Shown: positions 27,135-36,546, numbered from the stretch's first letter. The stretch: 64,000 bases of DNA from Virgibacillus dokdonensis (GCF_900166595.1 NZ_LT745763.1:1520814-1584813), one strand, 5' to 3'. Notes: a model not told the origin generated them from the sequence alone. A program made the numbers and translations.

Positions 27135-28328
27135 ATGCAATACGATCATATATTAATTCGTTACGGAGAAATGGCTTTAAAAGGAAAAAATATGAAAGCA
27201 TTTGTTCTTCGTTTACAAGAGAATATTCAAAGTAAGTTGCAGGATTATAAAAATGTAAAGGTAAAACGCACGCAAGGAAGAATGTTTATTTTATTAAATG
27301 GTCATGATCCAGAACCGATCATAGCGAAGTGTAAATATATTTTTGGTATTCAGAGTTTAAGCTTGGCCATTAAAGAAGAAAATGAACCTGAAAATATTAA
27401 AGTAGCAGCGTTATATGCACTAAAGAAAAATACTGCTGCTAAGACATTTAAAGTGACAGTAAAGCGCATAAACAAAGCCTTTCCAGTCCGATCGCAAGAA
27501 TTTAACCATGTAGTAGGACGATATTTGTTATTGAATACAAATGGTATTACAGTAGATGTTCATCACCCAGATATAGAAATTAAAATTGAAATTCGCCATG
27601 AAGCAACGTATATTACGTCCAGTGTTGTCCAAGGAGCTGGTGGGTTACCAGTTGGCACTTCGGGTAAATCGTTATTGCTATTATCCGGCGGAATTGATAG
27701 TCCTGTAGCTGGTTATCTAGCAATGAAACGAGGTGTTCAATTGGAGGCTATACACTTCCATTCCCCGCCATTTACGAGCGAGCGAGCAAAGCAAAAAGTG
27801 CTTGATTTGGCTAAACAATTGACACATTTTGGGAAATCTATTCAAGTTCATCTGGTGCCATTTACGAAGTTACAACAGGAAATATTTCGGCAAGTGCCCG
27901 ATGGTTATGCAATGACGATTATGCGTCGAGTAATGATGCAAATTAGTGAAAAAATTTGTCAAGATCATTCCATTTTATCCTTAACTACAGGAGAAAATTT
28001 AGGTCAAGTTGCTAGTCAAACGATGGAAAGCATGCATGTTATTAATGAAGTTACAAACTTGCCTATACTGAGGCCATTGGTTGCAATGGATAAAACAGAA
28101 ATTATTGACATAGCTAAAAGAATTGGCACATATGAGACCTCCATTCTCCCTTATGAAGATTGCTGTACGGTCTTTGTGCCAAAATCTCCAAAAACCAAAC
28201 CAAAAAGAGATAAAGCTAACCATTTTGAAGCAAAAGCAGATTTCACGAAGTTAATGGATGACGCTATAATGGAAGTGGAGACAATTAAAATTACTTCTAA
28301 CGAAAATGCTTACGTTGATTTATTTTAA
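27135..28328 (+). CDS. thiI: tRNA sulfurtransferase ThiI
   Basis: Adenylates and thiolates U8 of tRNA to s4U, accepting sulfur from NifZ. 397 residues from ATG 27135; an ATG at 27114 overlaps nifZ and gives a non-homologous prefix. N-terminal ferredoxin-like and THUMP regions (about 1-165), then the PP-loop ATPase motif LLLLSGGIDSPVAGYLAMKR (about 178-197) and a SQTMESMHVINE segment. No C-terminal rhodanese domain, as in other Bacillus ThiI, so the sulfur relay is by the AANH domain cysteines. Confidence 0.96.
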   Translation: MQYDHILIRYGEMALKGKNMKAFVLRLQENIQSKLQDYKNVKVKRTQGRMFILLNGHDPEPIIAKCKYIFGIQSLSLAIKEENEPENIKVAALYALKKNTAAKTFKVTVKRINKAFPVRSQEFNHVVGRYLLLNTNGITVDVHHPDIEIKIEIRHEATYITSSVVQGAGGLPVGTSGKSLLLLSGGIDSPVAGYLAMKRGVQLEAIHFHSPPFTSERAKQKVLDLAKQLTHFGKSIQVHLVPFTKLQQEIFRQVPDGYAMTIMRRVMMQISEKICQDHSILSLTTGENLGQVASQTMESMHVINEVTNLPILRPLVAMDKTEIIDIAKRIGTYETSILPYEDCCTVFVPKSPKTKPKRDKANHFEAKADFTKLMDDAIMEVETIKITSNENAYVDLF

Positions 28329-28534
28329 GACAAAATGAATGGCTTGACATAATTGACGTTTTGTCGGTGATGTTTTTGTTTCTGGCCACTTATTCTAAGA
28401 ATTTTTAGTGGAATATACGCTGTTTAGTTAGACGTGGCATCTTCTTGTGAAAGGTCTTATGGTACTTTGTTGTGTTTGGGTTATTTTTATGTAACATCTA
28501 TTCAATTATTTACAGTAACTACCAAACAAAATTA

Positions 28535-28565
28535 TGAATGGATTTTCTTCTTGGTACACATTCTA
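28535..28565 (+). promoter_or_regulatory. SigG (forespore) promoter of sspA
   Basis: TGAATG (28535-28540), an 18-bp spacer and CATTCTA (28559-28565), against the SigG consensus TGAATA/CATACTA. It is 25 bp before the sspA start and fits forespore expression. Confidence 0.75.
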
Positions 28566-28589
28566 TAAGTACCAAGGAGGTGATTTAAT

Positions 28590-28793
28590 ATGGCAACTAA
28601 CAATTCAAATCAATTAGTAGTCCCTGGTGTACAACAAGCTCTAGATCAAATGAAGTATGAAATTGCTCAAGAATTTGGTGTTCAATTAGGACCGGATTCA
28701 ACTTCTCGCTCTAACGGATCTGTTGGTGGGGAAATTACGAAACGTCTAGTACAAATGGCAGAGCAACAATTTGGTGGTCAACAAACTTACTAA
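28590..28793 (+). CDS. sspA: Alpha/beta-type small acid-soluble spore protein
   Basis: Coats forespore DNA and protects it against UV and heat. 67 residues with the family pattern: [20 protein letters not shown] containing the germination protease recognition stretch (EIA-E), [20 protein letters not shown] and [20 protein letters not shown] precedes the ATG. Monocistronic, with its own SigG promoter and a terminator. Position after thiI is as for B. subtilis sspA. Confidence 0.97.
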   Translation: MATNNSNQLVVPGVQQALDQMKYEIAQEFGVQLGPDSTSRSNGSVGGEITKRLVQMAEQQFGGQQTY

Positions 28794-28813
28794 AATAATA
28801 TGTATGGTAGAAG

Positions 28814-28848
28814 AGGACTATCCGTTAAAGGGTAGTCCTTTTATTTGC
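28814..28848 (+). terminator. Terminator of sspA
   Basis: AGGACTATCC (28814-28823) pairs with GGGTAGTCCT (28830-28839), one G-U, then TTTATTT. Confidence 0.8.
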
Positions 28849-28898
28849 TTTAAAAACTAAATTTCGCAATGCGTAGAAGAAGCAGGGTATAAACTAAC

Positions 28899-29696
28899 TT
28901 ACAGAAAGGTTCGTTTGACACGATCCCAGAAAGAGTTATTCTTTAATTTTACAGTTTTTACAACTTTGTCGCTTAAAGTAACAGTGATATCCTGAATGTT
29001 TTTAATGGAATATGCTTCATTATCAAGGCCAATAATTGGGTAATCATTTCCATCTTGACGCACAGACAAACGTAAAGTTCTGTCTTTGTTAAGTATAAAA
29101 GAAGAACCAAGTGTACGATAATGGTTATTGTTAATGGATGCCAGTTCTGTTACTTGGAAACAAGGAATGCGAGGGTCTATAACAGCACCATTTGTAGATT
29201 TATTATATCCTGTACTCCCAGTAGGAGTAGCAACAATTAAACCATCTCCGCGAAATGTTTCAAAATGTTGCTCATCAATGAATACATCCATCACAATGGA
29301 CTTAATAATGGTAGAGCGAACACTTAGTTCGTTAAGGCAAAAGAAGCTAGTTTCATCGTTAATATTTGCTTTAATAATAGGAAAACGTCGTATTTCAAGT
29401 TCTTCATGCTGCATAGTATGCATCATTTTATCAAAATTGTCCAAATGAAAATCACAATATAAACTGGATTCTCCTGAGCGATTAATTCCAATATAAATGC
29501 AATCTTGGCGGTATTGTGTTTTTCTAGCTGCCTGCAGAAAAGCACCATCGCCACCGATACTCACAATTATATTTGCGTGTTTAGCATCTTCTACAACTTT
29601 AAAACCGTTTTCAATTGCGGCATGATGAAGAGTTGCTATCTTTTCTTCTATACCGGTTGGATTTAAGTAGTAAAAAAACAAGTTATTTCGTTCCAT
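28899..29696 (-). CDS. nadK2: NAD kinase 2
   Basis: Phosphorylates NAD to NADP (cytosol). 265 residues, the length of B. subtilis YtdI/NadK2. Conserved motifs: IVSIGGDGAFLQAARK (GGDG, about 45-60), CLNELSVRS (about 119-127) and DGLIVATPTGSTGYN (about 150-164). GGAGGG lies about 10 nt before the ATG. It is convergent with sspA and stands alone. Confidence 0.94.
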   Translation of the reverse strand: MERNNLFFYYLNPTGIEEKIATLHHAAIENGFKVVEDAKHANIIVSIGGDGAFLQAARKTQYRQDCIYIGINRSGESSLYCDFHLDNFDKMMHTMQHEELEIRRFPIIKANINDETSFFCLNELSVRSTIIKSIVMDVFIDEQHFETFRGDGLIVATPTGSTGYNKSTNGAVIDPRIPCFQVTELASINNNHYRTLGSSFILNKDRTLRLSVRQDGNDYPIIGLDNEAYSIKNIQDITVTLSDKVVKTVKLKNNSFWDRVKRTFL

Positions 29697-29866
29697 CCTA
29701 TTATACCCTCCGTCTATGTAAGCTTCTATGTCGTTTTAATATGAAAGATTGTTTCACTTCATTCTACCATGTTTATCAAAAGTTTTAAAAATAAATACCG
29801 TTTGTAGTTAATTTTGGATAAAAATAGAATTGCAGTAGAATAATACCTTGTAATGGGGTGAAAAGC

Positions 29867-30433
29867 GTGTGGATTACATTTTGGGTTTTATTTATTTTGT
29901 TAATAACTATGATCATGATTTGTTCAATTAATTGGAAGATGAGTATTCGCATTGAATATTCTTCAACACAATTTATGTTACATATAAAAATAAGTTGGCT
30001 TTTTATTCAAATAGTAAATAAGACAATTCAACTTCAGCAACTGGAAACGTATGAAGAGCGTTCTTTTGATTCTTTATCTGACCAGTTACAAAAAATGTAT
30101 CGTCTTCTAAAAGAGATCAATGCCATAGCCAAAGCTACTTTACAACATATAGTTATTCAGCAATGGCAATGGTATACGAAAGGAGGGACAGGAGATGCTG
30201 CTGTAACAGGCACACTTTCTGGTTTCGTTTGGGGAATTAAAGGTGTCATAACTAGCTGGATTATGGGGAAAAGTAAGCAAAGTTGCAAATCAGACTTGCA
30301 AGTGCAACCTTTATTTCAACAAAGATATTTAGAGGTGTATTTTTCTTGTATGGTATCCATTAAAATCACACAAGCTATAACTAGTTTTATACAAGTGTTA
30401 CGAATAGTAGATATGCAAACAAAGCAAAGTTAA
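29867..30433 (+). CDS. ytfI: DUF2953 membrane protein YtfI
   Basis: 188 residues from GTG 29867 (GGGGTG 6 nt upstream; the GTG at 29858 is part of that site). One N-terminal membrane helix (about 3-22), then a mixed region with DAAVTGTLSGFVWGIKGVI, a DUF2953 hallmark, and VQPLFQQRYLEVYFSCMVSI. No biochemical role is known. It is 15 bp upstream of ytfJ, the partner in B. subtilis, and probably in its operon. Confidence 0.85.
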   Translation: MWITFWVLFILLITMIMICSINWKMSIRIEYSSTQFMLHIKISWLFIQIVNKTIQLQQLETYEERSFDSLSDQLQKMYRLLKEINAIAKATLQHIVIQQWQWYTKGGTGDAAVTGTLSGFVWGIKGVITSWIMGKSKQSCKSDLQVQPLFQQRYLEVYFSCMVSIKITQAITSFIQVLRIVDMQTKQS

Positions 30434-30448
30434 AGGAGTGTAAAGTAT

Positions 30449-30904
30449 ATGGAAGATCATCCAATACAAGGTTTAATGACAACAGCAATGGAAAACTTAA
30501 AGGATATGGTGGAGGCAAATACCATTATAGGTAATCCTGTACAATCTCCAGACGGTAGTATAATTATTCCTGTATCTAAGGTTGGGTTTGGTTTTGCAGC
30601 AGGCGGCAGCGAATTTCAATCAACAAGTAACCTTTCATCAGACAGTGAAGCGACATTGCCTTTTGGCGGTGGTAGTGGAGGTGGTGTATCCATTACACCT
30701 GTAGCCTTTTTAATCGCAAGTAATCAAGGAATTAAGATGGTGCATTTGGATGAGCAAACACATATTTATGAAAAAATGTTGCATTTTGCTCCTCAAGTTG
30801 TCGAAAAAGTACAAGAGATTATTCAATCTGCTGATAAAAAACAGTCATCGAAGAAAGATACCGAAAAAAAAGATAAACAAGCTCCGACGCAATATGATGT
30901 TTGA
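30449..30904 (+). CDS. ytfJ: Sporulation protein YtfJ (GerW family)
   Basis: Spore protein needed in B. subtilis for normal germination responses. 151 residues: a helical N-terminus (DHPIQGLMTTAMENLKDMVE), a beta core with GNPVQSPDGSIIIPVSKVGF and GFAAGGSEF, a Gly-rich FGGGSGGGVSITPVAF stretch (about 73-88), and a charged Lys/Asp tail. GGAGTG lies before the ATG. Second gene after ytfI. Confidence 0.93.
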   Translation: MEDHPIQGLMTTAMENLKDMVEANTIIGNPVQSPDGSIIIPVSKVGFGFAAGGSEFQSTSNLSSDSEATLPFGGGSGGGVSITPVAFLIASNQGIKMVHLDEQTHIYEKMLHFAPQVVEKVQEIIQSADKKQSSKKDTEKKDKQAPTQYDV

Positions 30905-31082
30905 TTTAGGAGCAAGGATTACTTTCTTTTGGGGTGATTCTGTAAAAAGGAAAATTATTATTTTCCTATAAAATGGCAATTGGAGTGGTTTTTACACAGA
31001 ATAGACGAAACAAAGTTGAATGCAAGTAAACAAAAATGAAAGCGGTTGTTATTTTGTTCACAAATTATTCCTCGTAAAATAG

Positions 31083-31111
31083 TGGACATGGATCATGAAT
31101 CAATTCATAAT
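31083..31111 (+). promoter_or_regulatory. SigA promoter of tpx with an internal palindrome
   Basis: TGGACA (31083-31088), a 17-bp spacer and CATAAT (31106-31111). ATGAAT-CA-ATTCAT (31095-31108), a perfect palindrome, fills the spacer and enters the -10, a good repressor position. Confidence 0.55.
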
Positions 31112-31149
31112 AGTAGGGGAATACAATTATTTAGGAAGGAATGATTCTT

Positions 31150-31650
31150 ATGGCAAATGTGACATTCCAACATAAACCAGTTACCCTGTTAGGTACAGAG
31201 GTGCAAGTTGGTGATCAAGCACCAAATTTCAGGGTATTGACGACTGATTTACAAGATGCAACGTTGGATGATTACAAGGGAAAAATAAAGCTAATCAGTG
31301 TTGTTCCTTCGATTGATACTGGTGTATGTGCTGATCAAACAAAGCGGTTTAATGAAGAAGCATCCGCAATAGGTAACGTTCAAGTACTAACAGTGAGTAT
31401 GGATTTGCCTTTTGCACAAAAGCGTTGGGTAACCGAGCATAATATCGATAAATTAGAAATGTTATCCGACCACCGTAATGCAAATTTTGGTCATCAATAC
31501 GGAGTTCTTATAAAAGAATTACGCTTACTGACGCGAGCTATTTTTATCATCGATCGTAACGACAAAGTTCAATACGTCGAATATGTGAGTGAAGTGAGCA
31601 ATCATCCAGATTATGAAGCTGCTCTGGAGGCTGCGAAAAAAGCAATTTAA
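31150..31650 (+). CDS. tpx: Thiol peroxidase Tpx, apparently 1-Cys
   Basis: Reduces peroxides using a peroxidatic cysteine, with thioredoxin in most members. 166 residues from ATG 31150 (GGAAGGA 9 nt upstream; ATG 31141 directly abuts it). The peroxidatic motif SIDTGVCADQTKRFN is normal, and MDLPFAQKRW and DHRNANFG follow. The residue after KRW, where family members have the resolving cysteine (KRWC), is Val, and no other Cys occurs in the protein. It would therefore need an external thiol. Confidence 0.95.
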   Translation: MANVTFQHKPVTLLGTEVQVGDQAPNFRVLTTDLQDATLDDYKGKIKLISVVPSIDTGVCADQTKRFNEEASAIGNVQVLTVSMDLPFAQKRWVTEHNIDKLEMLSDHRNANFGHQYGVLIKELRLLTRAIFIIDRNDKVQYVEYVSEVSNHPDYEAALEAAKKAI

Positions 31651-31653
31651 CAT

Positions 31654-31680
31654 CTCTCTCCATTGGGAGGGGGATTTTTA
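31654..31680 (+). terminator. Terminator of tpx
   Basis: CTCTCTCC pairs with GGAGGGG through a 4-nt loop (with G-U pairs), followed by ATTTTTA. Confidence 0.5.
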
Positions 31681-31708
31681 CTGTCCAATCGGGTGAAAGC
31701 ACAATTCA

Positions 31709-31737
31709 TTGTATTCATTTAATCCTTTTGATACAAT
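31709..31737 (+). promoter_or_regulatory. Promoter of ytxK-ackA
   Basis: TACAAT (31732-31737) preceded by TGA (extended -10) and a weak TTGTAT (31709-31714) 17 bp upstream. I found no convincing cre site here, although ackA is CcpA-activated in B. subtilis. Confidence 0.5.
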
Positions 31738-31776
31738 AGATGACGCTTTATAGCAACCGAATGGAGGCTGCAATGA

Positions 31777-32772
31777 ATGAAGAATTCAAAATCAAATGTA
31801 GAGACACTTTATAGTTGGATAGATGAGATTACTACAACTATCCAAGAATATGTGAATGAAACTTATTTAGACAGCTTGATATATGCACAAGAATGTATTT
31901 TTCACTGCACACCTACGATAAATCATGACGAACAACTAACTCATAAGCTGGAAACATTATTACAAACCACATCCATAGCTGACTATACAGTTGAAGAGAT
32001 TAGAAAGGCAAATCAGCTAGCAATATTAAAAGGAATGAAAGGCTCAATTCAAGCACAGCATATGATGACTCCTGAAACAATTGCTTTAATTATTGCTTAT
32101 CTAAGCAACAAACTAATGGAAGGGCAAAAATCAATTCGTATTTTTGATCCAGCAAGCGGTACTGGAAACTTGTTGACAACTGTGTATAGCCAACTTCCTC
32201 AAGATAAAGAAGCGTATGCAAGTGAAGTCGATCCAACATTAATTCAACTAGGTGTATGGAATGCCAATCTACAAAAGCAGCAAATTGAATTTTTTCACCA
32301 AGATAGTTTGCAACCTTTTTTACTAGACCCGGTTGATTTAGTTGTAGCAGATTTACCAGTGGGCTATTATCCTGACGACATGCAGGCGTCACGCTTTGAA
32401 TTACAAGCAAAAGAAGGACATTCCTATGCACATCATTTATTTATGGAGCAAAGTCTTAAATATACTGTAGATGGAGCATATCTTTTATTTGTTATTCCTG
32501 AGTTTTTGTTTGAAAGTGATCAAGCAGATCAATTAAAGAAATTTTTACATGAACATGCACATATTGTAGGACTACTAGGTTTACCTGATACAGCATTCCA
32601 AACAGATAAACAAAAAAAGAGTATTTTAATTTTACAAAAAAAAGGTCACCATACCACCACTCCTAAACAACCATTATTGGTGAAAATGCCTTCTTTTTCA
32701 AATACCAATGCAATGGGAGATATTTTAGGTCAAATAAATAATTGGTTCCAAACGTATAAAAAGAGGAGTTGA
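31777..32772 (+). CDS. ytxK: Class I SAM-dependent (DNA-type) methyltransferase-like protein YtxK
   Basis: 331 residues. The N-terminal third is helical; a Rossmann methyltransferase core follows with SAM motif IFDPASGTGNLLTTVY (about 122-137), AYASEVDPTLI and the catalytic-type tetrapeptide region VADLPVGYYPDD (about 190-201), where DNA adenine methylases have NPPF/DPPY. DLPV instead of that motif makes methylation of DNA uncertain. GGAGG 9 nt before the ATG. It lies 6 bp upstream of ackA as in B. subtilis. Confidence 0.88.
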   Translation: MKNSKSNVETLYSWIDEITTTIQEYVNETYLDSLIYAQECIFHCTPTINHDEQLTHKLETLLQTTSIADYTVEEIRKANQLAILKGMKGSIQAQHMMTPETIALIIAYLSNKLMEGQKSIRIFDPASGTGNLLTTVYSQLPQDKEAYASEVDPTLIQLGVWNANLQKQQIEFFHQDSLQPFLLDPVDLVVADLPVGYYPDDMQASRFELQAKEGHSYAHHLFMEQSLKYTVDGAYLLFVIPEFLFESDQADQLKKFLHEHAHIVGLLGLPDTAFQTDKQKKSILILQKKGHHTTTPKQPLLVKMPSFSNTNAMGDILGQINNWFQTYKKRS

Positions 32773-32778
32773 ACAGCA

Positions 32779-33969
32779 ATGAGTAACGTATTGGCTATTA
32801 ATGCCGGTAGTTCATCTTTGAAATTCCAACTAATAAAAATGCCAGAAGAAACGGTTCTTGCTAAAGGGCTTGTAGAAAGAATTGGTCTTCATGAAGCTAT
32901 CTTTGAAATGAAAGCACAAGAGAAAAAAGAGAAATTCGTAGGTGATATTCCTAATCATGAAGAAGCTGTAAGGAAATTATTAGAAGGTTTGAAAAAATCA
33001 GGCGTCATTACGTCACTTGATCAAATTAATGCAGTAGGTCATCGTATTGTTCATGGAGGAGAAAAATTTAGCGATTCTGTGTTAATAACTGAACATGTTA
33101 TTCAAGGAATTGAAGAAATTTCTGAATTGGCTCCTTTGCACAATCCAGCACATTTAACAGGCATTCATGCATTTCGCCATATCTTGCCAGAAGTGCCTAT
33201 GGTTGCTGTGTTTGATACTGCATTTCATCAAACAATGCCGCCTTCATCTTACTTATATAGTTTGCCATATAATTATTATGAAGATTATGGTATTCGTAAA
33301 TATGGTTTCCATGGAACATCGCATAAATACGTTTCCCAGCGTGCAGCAGAATTGTTAGGTGCGCCACTTGAAAATTTAAGGTTAATCTCTTGTCACTTAG
33401 GAAATGGGTCTAGTATCGCTGCTATTCAAGGTGGAAAATCACTTGATACGTCAATGGGATTCACACCACTAGCTGGTTTAACAATGGGGACTCGCTCTGG
33501 AGACATTGATCCAGCACTTATACCATATATTATGGAAAAAACAGGGAAATCAGCTTCAGAAGTCGTTCATGTGCTAAATAAAGAAAGTGGTATGTTAGCT
33601 CTATCTGGTTTTTCTAGTGATTTAAGGGACATTGAGCAAAAGGCTGAAGAGGATACTAGAGCTAAGCTAGCATTAGATGTATTTGCTGAACGTATCCATA
33701 AATACTTAGGTTCTTATGCAGCTAAAATGAGTGGCGTCGATGCCATCATTTTCACAGCTGGTGTTGGAGAAAACAGTGTATTAATTCGAGAAAAAGTTTT
33801 ACGCGGCTTAGAGTTTATGGGTGTATACTGGGACCCTACATTGAATAACACACGAGGAAAAGAACAATTTGTTAATTATCCTCATTCCCCTGTAAAAGTA
33901 ATCATTATTCCTACAAATGAAGAAGTAATGATTGCAAGGGATACAGTTCGACTAACAGAATCAATTTAA
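32779..33969 (+). CDS. ackA: Acetate kinase
   Basis: Converts acetyl phosphate plus ADP to acetate plus ATP in overflow metabolism (cytosol). 396 residues, usual length. Signature motifs: [14 protein letters not shown] (about 4-17), [14 protein letters not shown] (about 84-97), [10 protein letters not shown] (about 147-156) and [11 protein letters not shown] (about 177-187), and the C-terminal [17 protein letters not shown] precedes the ATG. Co-transcribed with ytxK; followed by a hairpin terminator. Confidence 0.98.
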   Translation: MSNVLAINAGSSSLKFQLIKMPEETVLAKGLVERIGLHEAIFEMKAQEKKEKFVGDIPNHEEAVRKLLEGLKKSGVITSLDQINAVGHRIVHGGEKFSDSVLITEHVIQGIEEISELAPLHNPAHLTGIHAFRHILPEVPMVAVFDTAFHQTMPPSSYLYSLPYNYYEDYGIRKYGFHGTSHKYVSQRAAELLGAPLENLRLISCHLGNGSSIAAIQGGKSLDTSMGFTPLAGLTMGTRSGDIDPALIPYIMEKTGKSASEVVHVLNKESGMLALSGFSSDLRDIEQKAEEDTRAKLALDVFAERIHKYLGSYAAKMSGVDAIIFTAGVGENSVLIREKVLRGLEFMGVYWDPTLNNTRGKEQFVNYPHSPVKVIIIPTNEEVMIARDTVRLTESI

Positions 33970-33972
33970 TTA

Positions 33973-34014
33973 AAAAGGTTTTGCGTGGTTTAGCCATGAC
34001 AAAACCTTTTTAAA
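33973..34014. terminator. Terminator of ackA
   Basis: AAAAAGGTTTTG pairs with CAAAACCTTTTT around a 16-nt loop containing TGGTTTAGCCA. Confidence 0.8.
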
Positions 34015-34043
34015 AACTTGTTGCTATAGTAAAAACAGTTCAG

Positions 34044-34070
34044 ACAGCGCTTCGCTAACGGAAGCGCTGT
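34044..34070. terminator. Palindromic hairpin after the UspA gene
   Basis: ACAGCGCTTC (34044-34053) pairs perfectly with GAAGCGCTGT (34061-34070). On the minus strand a CTGAACTGTTTTTA run follows. The AGCGCTTCCG core is a common intergenic palindrome in Bacillaceae. Confidence 0.5.
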
Positions 34071-34085
34071 GTACGGTTAAAGCCT

Positions 34086-34517
34086 TTATCGAACGACAAG
34101 AACGTCACATGTAGCGTAACGAGTAATGTTTTCGGATACGCTTCCAATTAAAAATCTTTCTACCGCGTTCATACCTGTTGCTCCACAAATAATTAAATCT
34201 GCTTCAAATTGTTTGGCAATATCTTTTGCGATTTTTACTTTCGGAGATCCATATTCCACACAACGTACTAAATCGTCCACTCCCGCTCCTTTAGCGTTAT
34301 CAACATAAGTATCTAGTAGCTCTTTTGCATACTCATCTGCTCTTTCTGCTAAAGTACGATCGTATGCTTCTGCAGTAGCAAATGTTCGAGAATCAACAAC
34401 ATGTGCTAGAATGAGCCTTGCATCGTTATTCCTTTTGGCGATAGCGAGTGATTTCTTAAATGCTTTTTCAGATGCTTCAGATCCATCTACAGCAACAACA
34501 ATATTTTTATATTCCAC
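34086..34517 (-). CDS. Universal stress protein (UspA family)
   Basis: 143 residues, the single-domain length. Start VAVDGSEASEKAF, a LAHVVD strand, and the nucleotide-binding G-x2-G-x9-G(S/T) pattern at the end, CGATGMNAVERFLIGSVSENI (Gly/Ser/Thr residues at about 115-130), which suggests ATP binding. The start is GTG at 34517, 9 nt after GGGGAG. An exact GGGTAT (the SigB -10 element) lies upstream at 34552-34547 on this strand but without a clear -35. Divergent from a small gene; no operon. Confidence 0.9.
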   Translation of the reverse strand: MEYKNIVVAVDGSEASEKAFKKSLAIAKRNNDARLILAHVVDSRTFATAEAYDRTLAERADEYAKELLDTYVDNAKGAGVDDLVRCVEYGSPKVKIAKDIAKQFEADLIICGATGMNAVERFLIGSVSENITRYATCDVLVVR

Positions 34518-34695
34518 TTTTCATCTCCCCTTCCTATTTCCACTATATACCCATTTTACTTTTACAACAATCAATTTATGGTGTTTTTGTTAAAATAATA
34601 TTATAATATCGCTACATATCAAGGCAATACTATAAGTAAGTTCAAAAGCAATTTCGCTTTTGCTACAATCTCTATTCAGTGAAAGAGGGATATAT

Positions 34696-34860
34696 TTGGC
34701 GAAAAATAATCAGCAAAATCATGGTTCTAAGAAATTGTTTACAGATGAAAAAGGTGTAGAGGCAGTTCGAAATCAGTTAAATGAAAGCTATCAAAGTGGG
34801 GTTGTGGAACAACTGCATAATAATAAGGGGATCTATACTTTTAATAATCGAAAAAATTAA
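34696..34860 (+). CDS. Small protein of unknown function
   Basis: 54 residues starting at TTG 34696, 7 nt after GAGGG. The frame is open further upstream to 34660, but only this TTG has a ribosome binding site. The product is charged and hydrophilic (Asn/Gln/Lys-rich), has no membrane segment, and includes the EAVRNQLNESYQSGVVEQ helix. I do not recognise a family. A strong terminator follows 12 bp after the stop, which supports a real transcript. Confidence 0.5.
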   Translation: MAKNNQQNHGSKKLFTDEKGVEAVRNQLNESYQSGVVEQLHNNKGIYTFNNRKN

Positions 34861-34871
34861 TTCTTCTTAAT

Positions 34872-34921
34872 AGAGACTCTCGTCGCTACGGTTTTCCGTT
34901 AAAGACTAGTGAGTCTCTTTT
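34872..34921 (+). terminator. Terminator of the small gene
   Basis: AGAGACTC (34872-34879) pairs with GAGTCTCT (34911-34918); an inner ACGG/CCGT hairpin shortens the loop, and a T-run follows. Confidence 0.75.
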
Positions 34922-35142
34922 CCTGTAGGCAAAGAAACGGTCGTTCATCATAATTTTTCTTCCTATCCCCTTCATTCCAATTGTTAATGATCACTTATCC
35001 CCATTTTAAACATTTTCATAAGCTGTTAGGAAATTTTTTCAAAAAAATGTATGTTTCAGTTTCTTTCTACTTCCTATTTTTTTAAATATTTGATACTGTT
35101 AGATTATAAATGAATTATATTTATGAAGGAGGTATTTACAAA

Positions 35143-36261
35143 ATGAATATCGGAGTACCAAAAGAGATAAAAAACAATGAAAATAGGGTGGCCATGGCTC
35201 CGTCTGGTGTATTAACATTAACAAAGGCTGGTCATCAAATTTTCATGGAAACAAATGCAGGTTTAGGCTCAGGTTTTTCTGATGAGCAATACGTAAATGC
35301 TGGGGCTACCATTGTTTCAAGCCCGAAAGAAGCATGGTCACAAGAAATGGTAATGAAAGTAAAAGAGCCTTTACCAGAAGAATATAGTTATTTTTATGAA
35401 GGTCAAATTTTATTTACATATTTGCATTTAGCTGCAGAAGCAGAATTAACGAAGGAACTAGTTAATAAAAAAGTAACTGCAATTGCTTATGAGACAGTGC
35501 AATTACCAAATAATACATTGCCGCTTTTAACACCTATGAGTGAAGTAGCTGGGAAGATGGCTTCACAAATCGGCGCTCAGTTTCTAGAGAAAACAAAAGG
35601 TGGAAAAGGTATTCTGTTAAGCGGAATTCCTGGCGTCAGACGTGCCAAAATCACTATTATTGGTGGTGGAGTTGTTGGAACAAACGCGGCCAAAATAGCT
35701 GTCGGTTTAGGAGCAGATGTAACTCTAATTGATTTAAATCCAGAACGTTTACGACAGCTTGATGATATTTTTGGTTTCTCGATTAATACGATGATGTCGA
35801 ATCCAATGAATATAAGTCTTGCTTTAGCTGAGTCGGATCTTGTCATAGGAGCCGTGCTAATCCCTGGAGCGAAAGCACCAAAATTAGTAACGGAAGAAAT
35901 GGTACAAAATATGTCTGATGGGTCTGTCATTGTAGATGTAGCTATTGATCAAGGAGGAATATTTGAGACGAGTGATCATGTGACTACGCATGATGACCCA
36001 ACTTATACGAAGCATGGTGTCTTACATTACTCGGTAGCTAATATGCCAGGAGCTGTTCCTAGAACGTCTACTATTGGGTTGACGAATGTCACTGTGCCAT
36101 ATGCTTTGCAATTGGCTAACTTTGGAGTCGAGACCGCTTTTCAAAATAACGAATCACTCTTAAAAGGGGTAAATACATGGAAAGGAATTGTAACTCATCA
36201 AGGTGTCGCAAATGCTCATGAAATGAACTATGTCGACCCACACACATTACTTGAGTTGTAA
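35143..36261 (+). CDS. ald: Alanine dehydrogenase
   Basis: NAD-dependent oxidation of L-alanine to pyruvate and ammonia, used in alanine catabolism and sporulation. 372 residues. Conserved start [18 protein letters not shown], substrate histidine region [12 protein letters not shown], the Rossmann NAD motif [20 protein letters not shown] (about 174-193) and [15 protein letters not shown] 35143 is chosen because AAGGAGGT lies 9 nt upstream. Single gene with no adjacent adeR. Confidence 0.97.
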   Translation: MNIGVPKEIKNNENRVAMAPSGVLTLTKAGHQIFMETNAGLGSGFSDEQYVNAGATIVSSPKEAWSQEMVMKVKEPLPEEYSYFYEGQILFTYLHLAAEAELTKELVNKKVTAIAYETVQLPNNTLPLLTPMSEVAGKMASQIGAQFLEKTKGGKGILLSGIPGVRRAKITIIGGGVVGTNAAKIAVGLGADVTLIDLNPERLRQLDDIFGFSINTMMSNPMNISLALAESDLVIGAVLIPGAKAPKLVTEEMVQNMSDGSVIVDVAIDQGGIFETSDHVTTHDDPTYTKHGVLHYSVANMPGAVPRTSTIGLTNVTVPYALQLANFGVETAFQNNESLLKGVNTWKGIVTHQGVANAHEMNYVDPHTLLEL

Positions 36262-36309
36262 TAATATATGAACCCAACATAAATAAGGTTTCTTGGTTTT
36301 TATCAAAGA

Positions 36310-36440
36310 CCAAAGTCGCGGGGCGCCTGTTTTTAGTCGGCCTTCCTCTTAGCGACGAACCGATGATGCCTTAGCTTAGGATGATTTCGTGAAGTCGCCT
36401 AGTTGCTAGGCGATGGAGCTAGACGTGACTATTTGGTGAT
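36310..36440. repeat. GC-richer intergenic element with hairpins
   Basis: This 130-bp stretch is richer in GC than its surroundings. TCGCCTAG-TTG-CTAGGCGA (36395-36413) is a perfect 8-bp hairpin with a 3-nt loop, followed by GGAGCTAGAC. Only one copy occurs in the window and it differs from the dispersed repeat family. Possibly part of another genome-wide intergenic repeat. Confidence 0.4.
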
Positions 36441-36470
36441 TTCTTTATCCATTTTATAATTTCCTGGACA

Positions 36471-36503
36471 ATAAAAAAGCAGCGTGGCTACCCACCGCTG
36501 CTT
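36471..36503 (-). terminator. Terminator of the M24 peptidase gene
   Basis: AAGCAGCG (36477-36484) pairs with CGCTGCTT (36496-36503); on the minus strand six Ts follow. Confidence 0.8.
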
Positions 36504-36546
36504 CTTGTTACATTCATTGCTACACTTTCGATCATTTTTCAATTAA

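Noticed and set aside
31690..31710. cre site before ytxK-ackA (GGTGAAAGCACAATTCA)
   Set aside because: It lacks the central CG and the spacing to the final CA is off by one.
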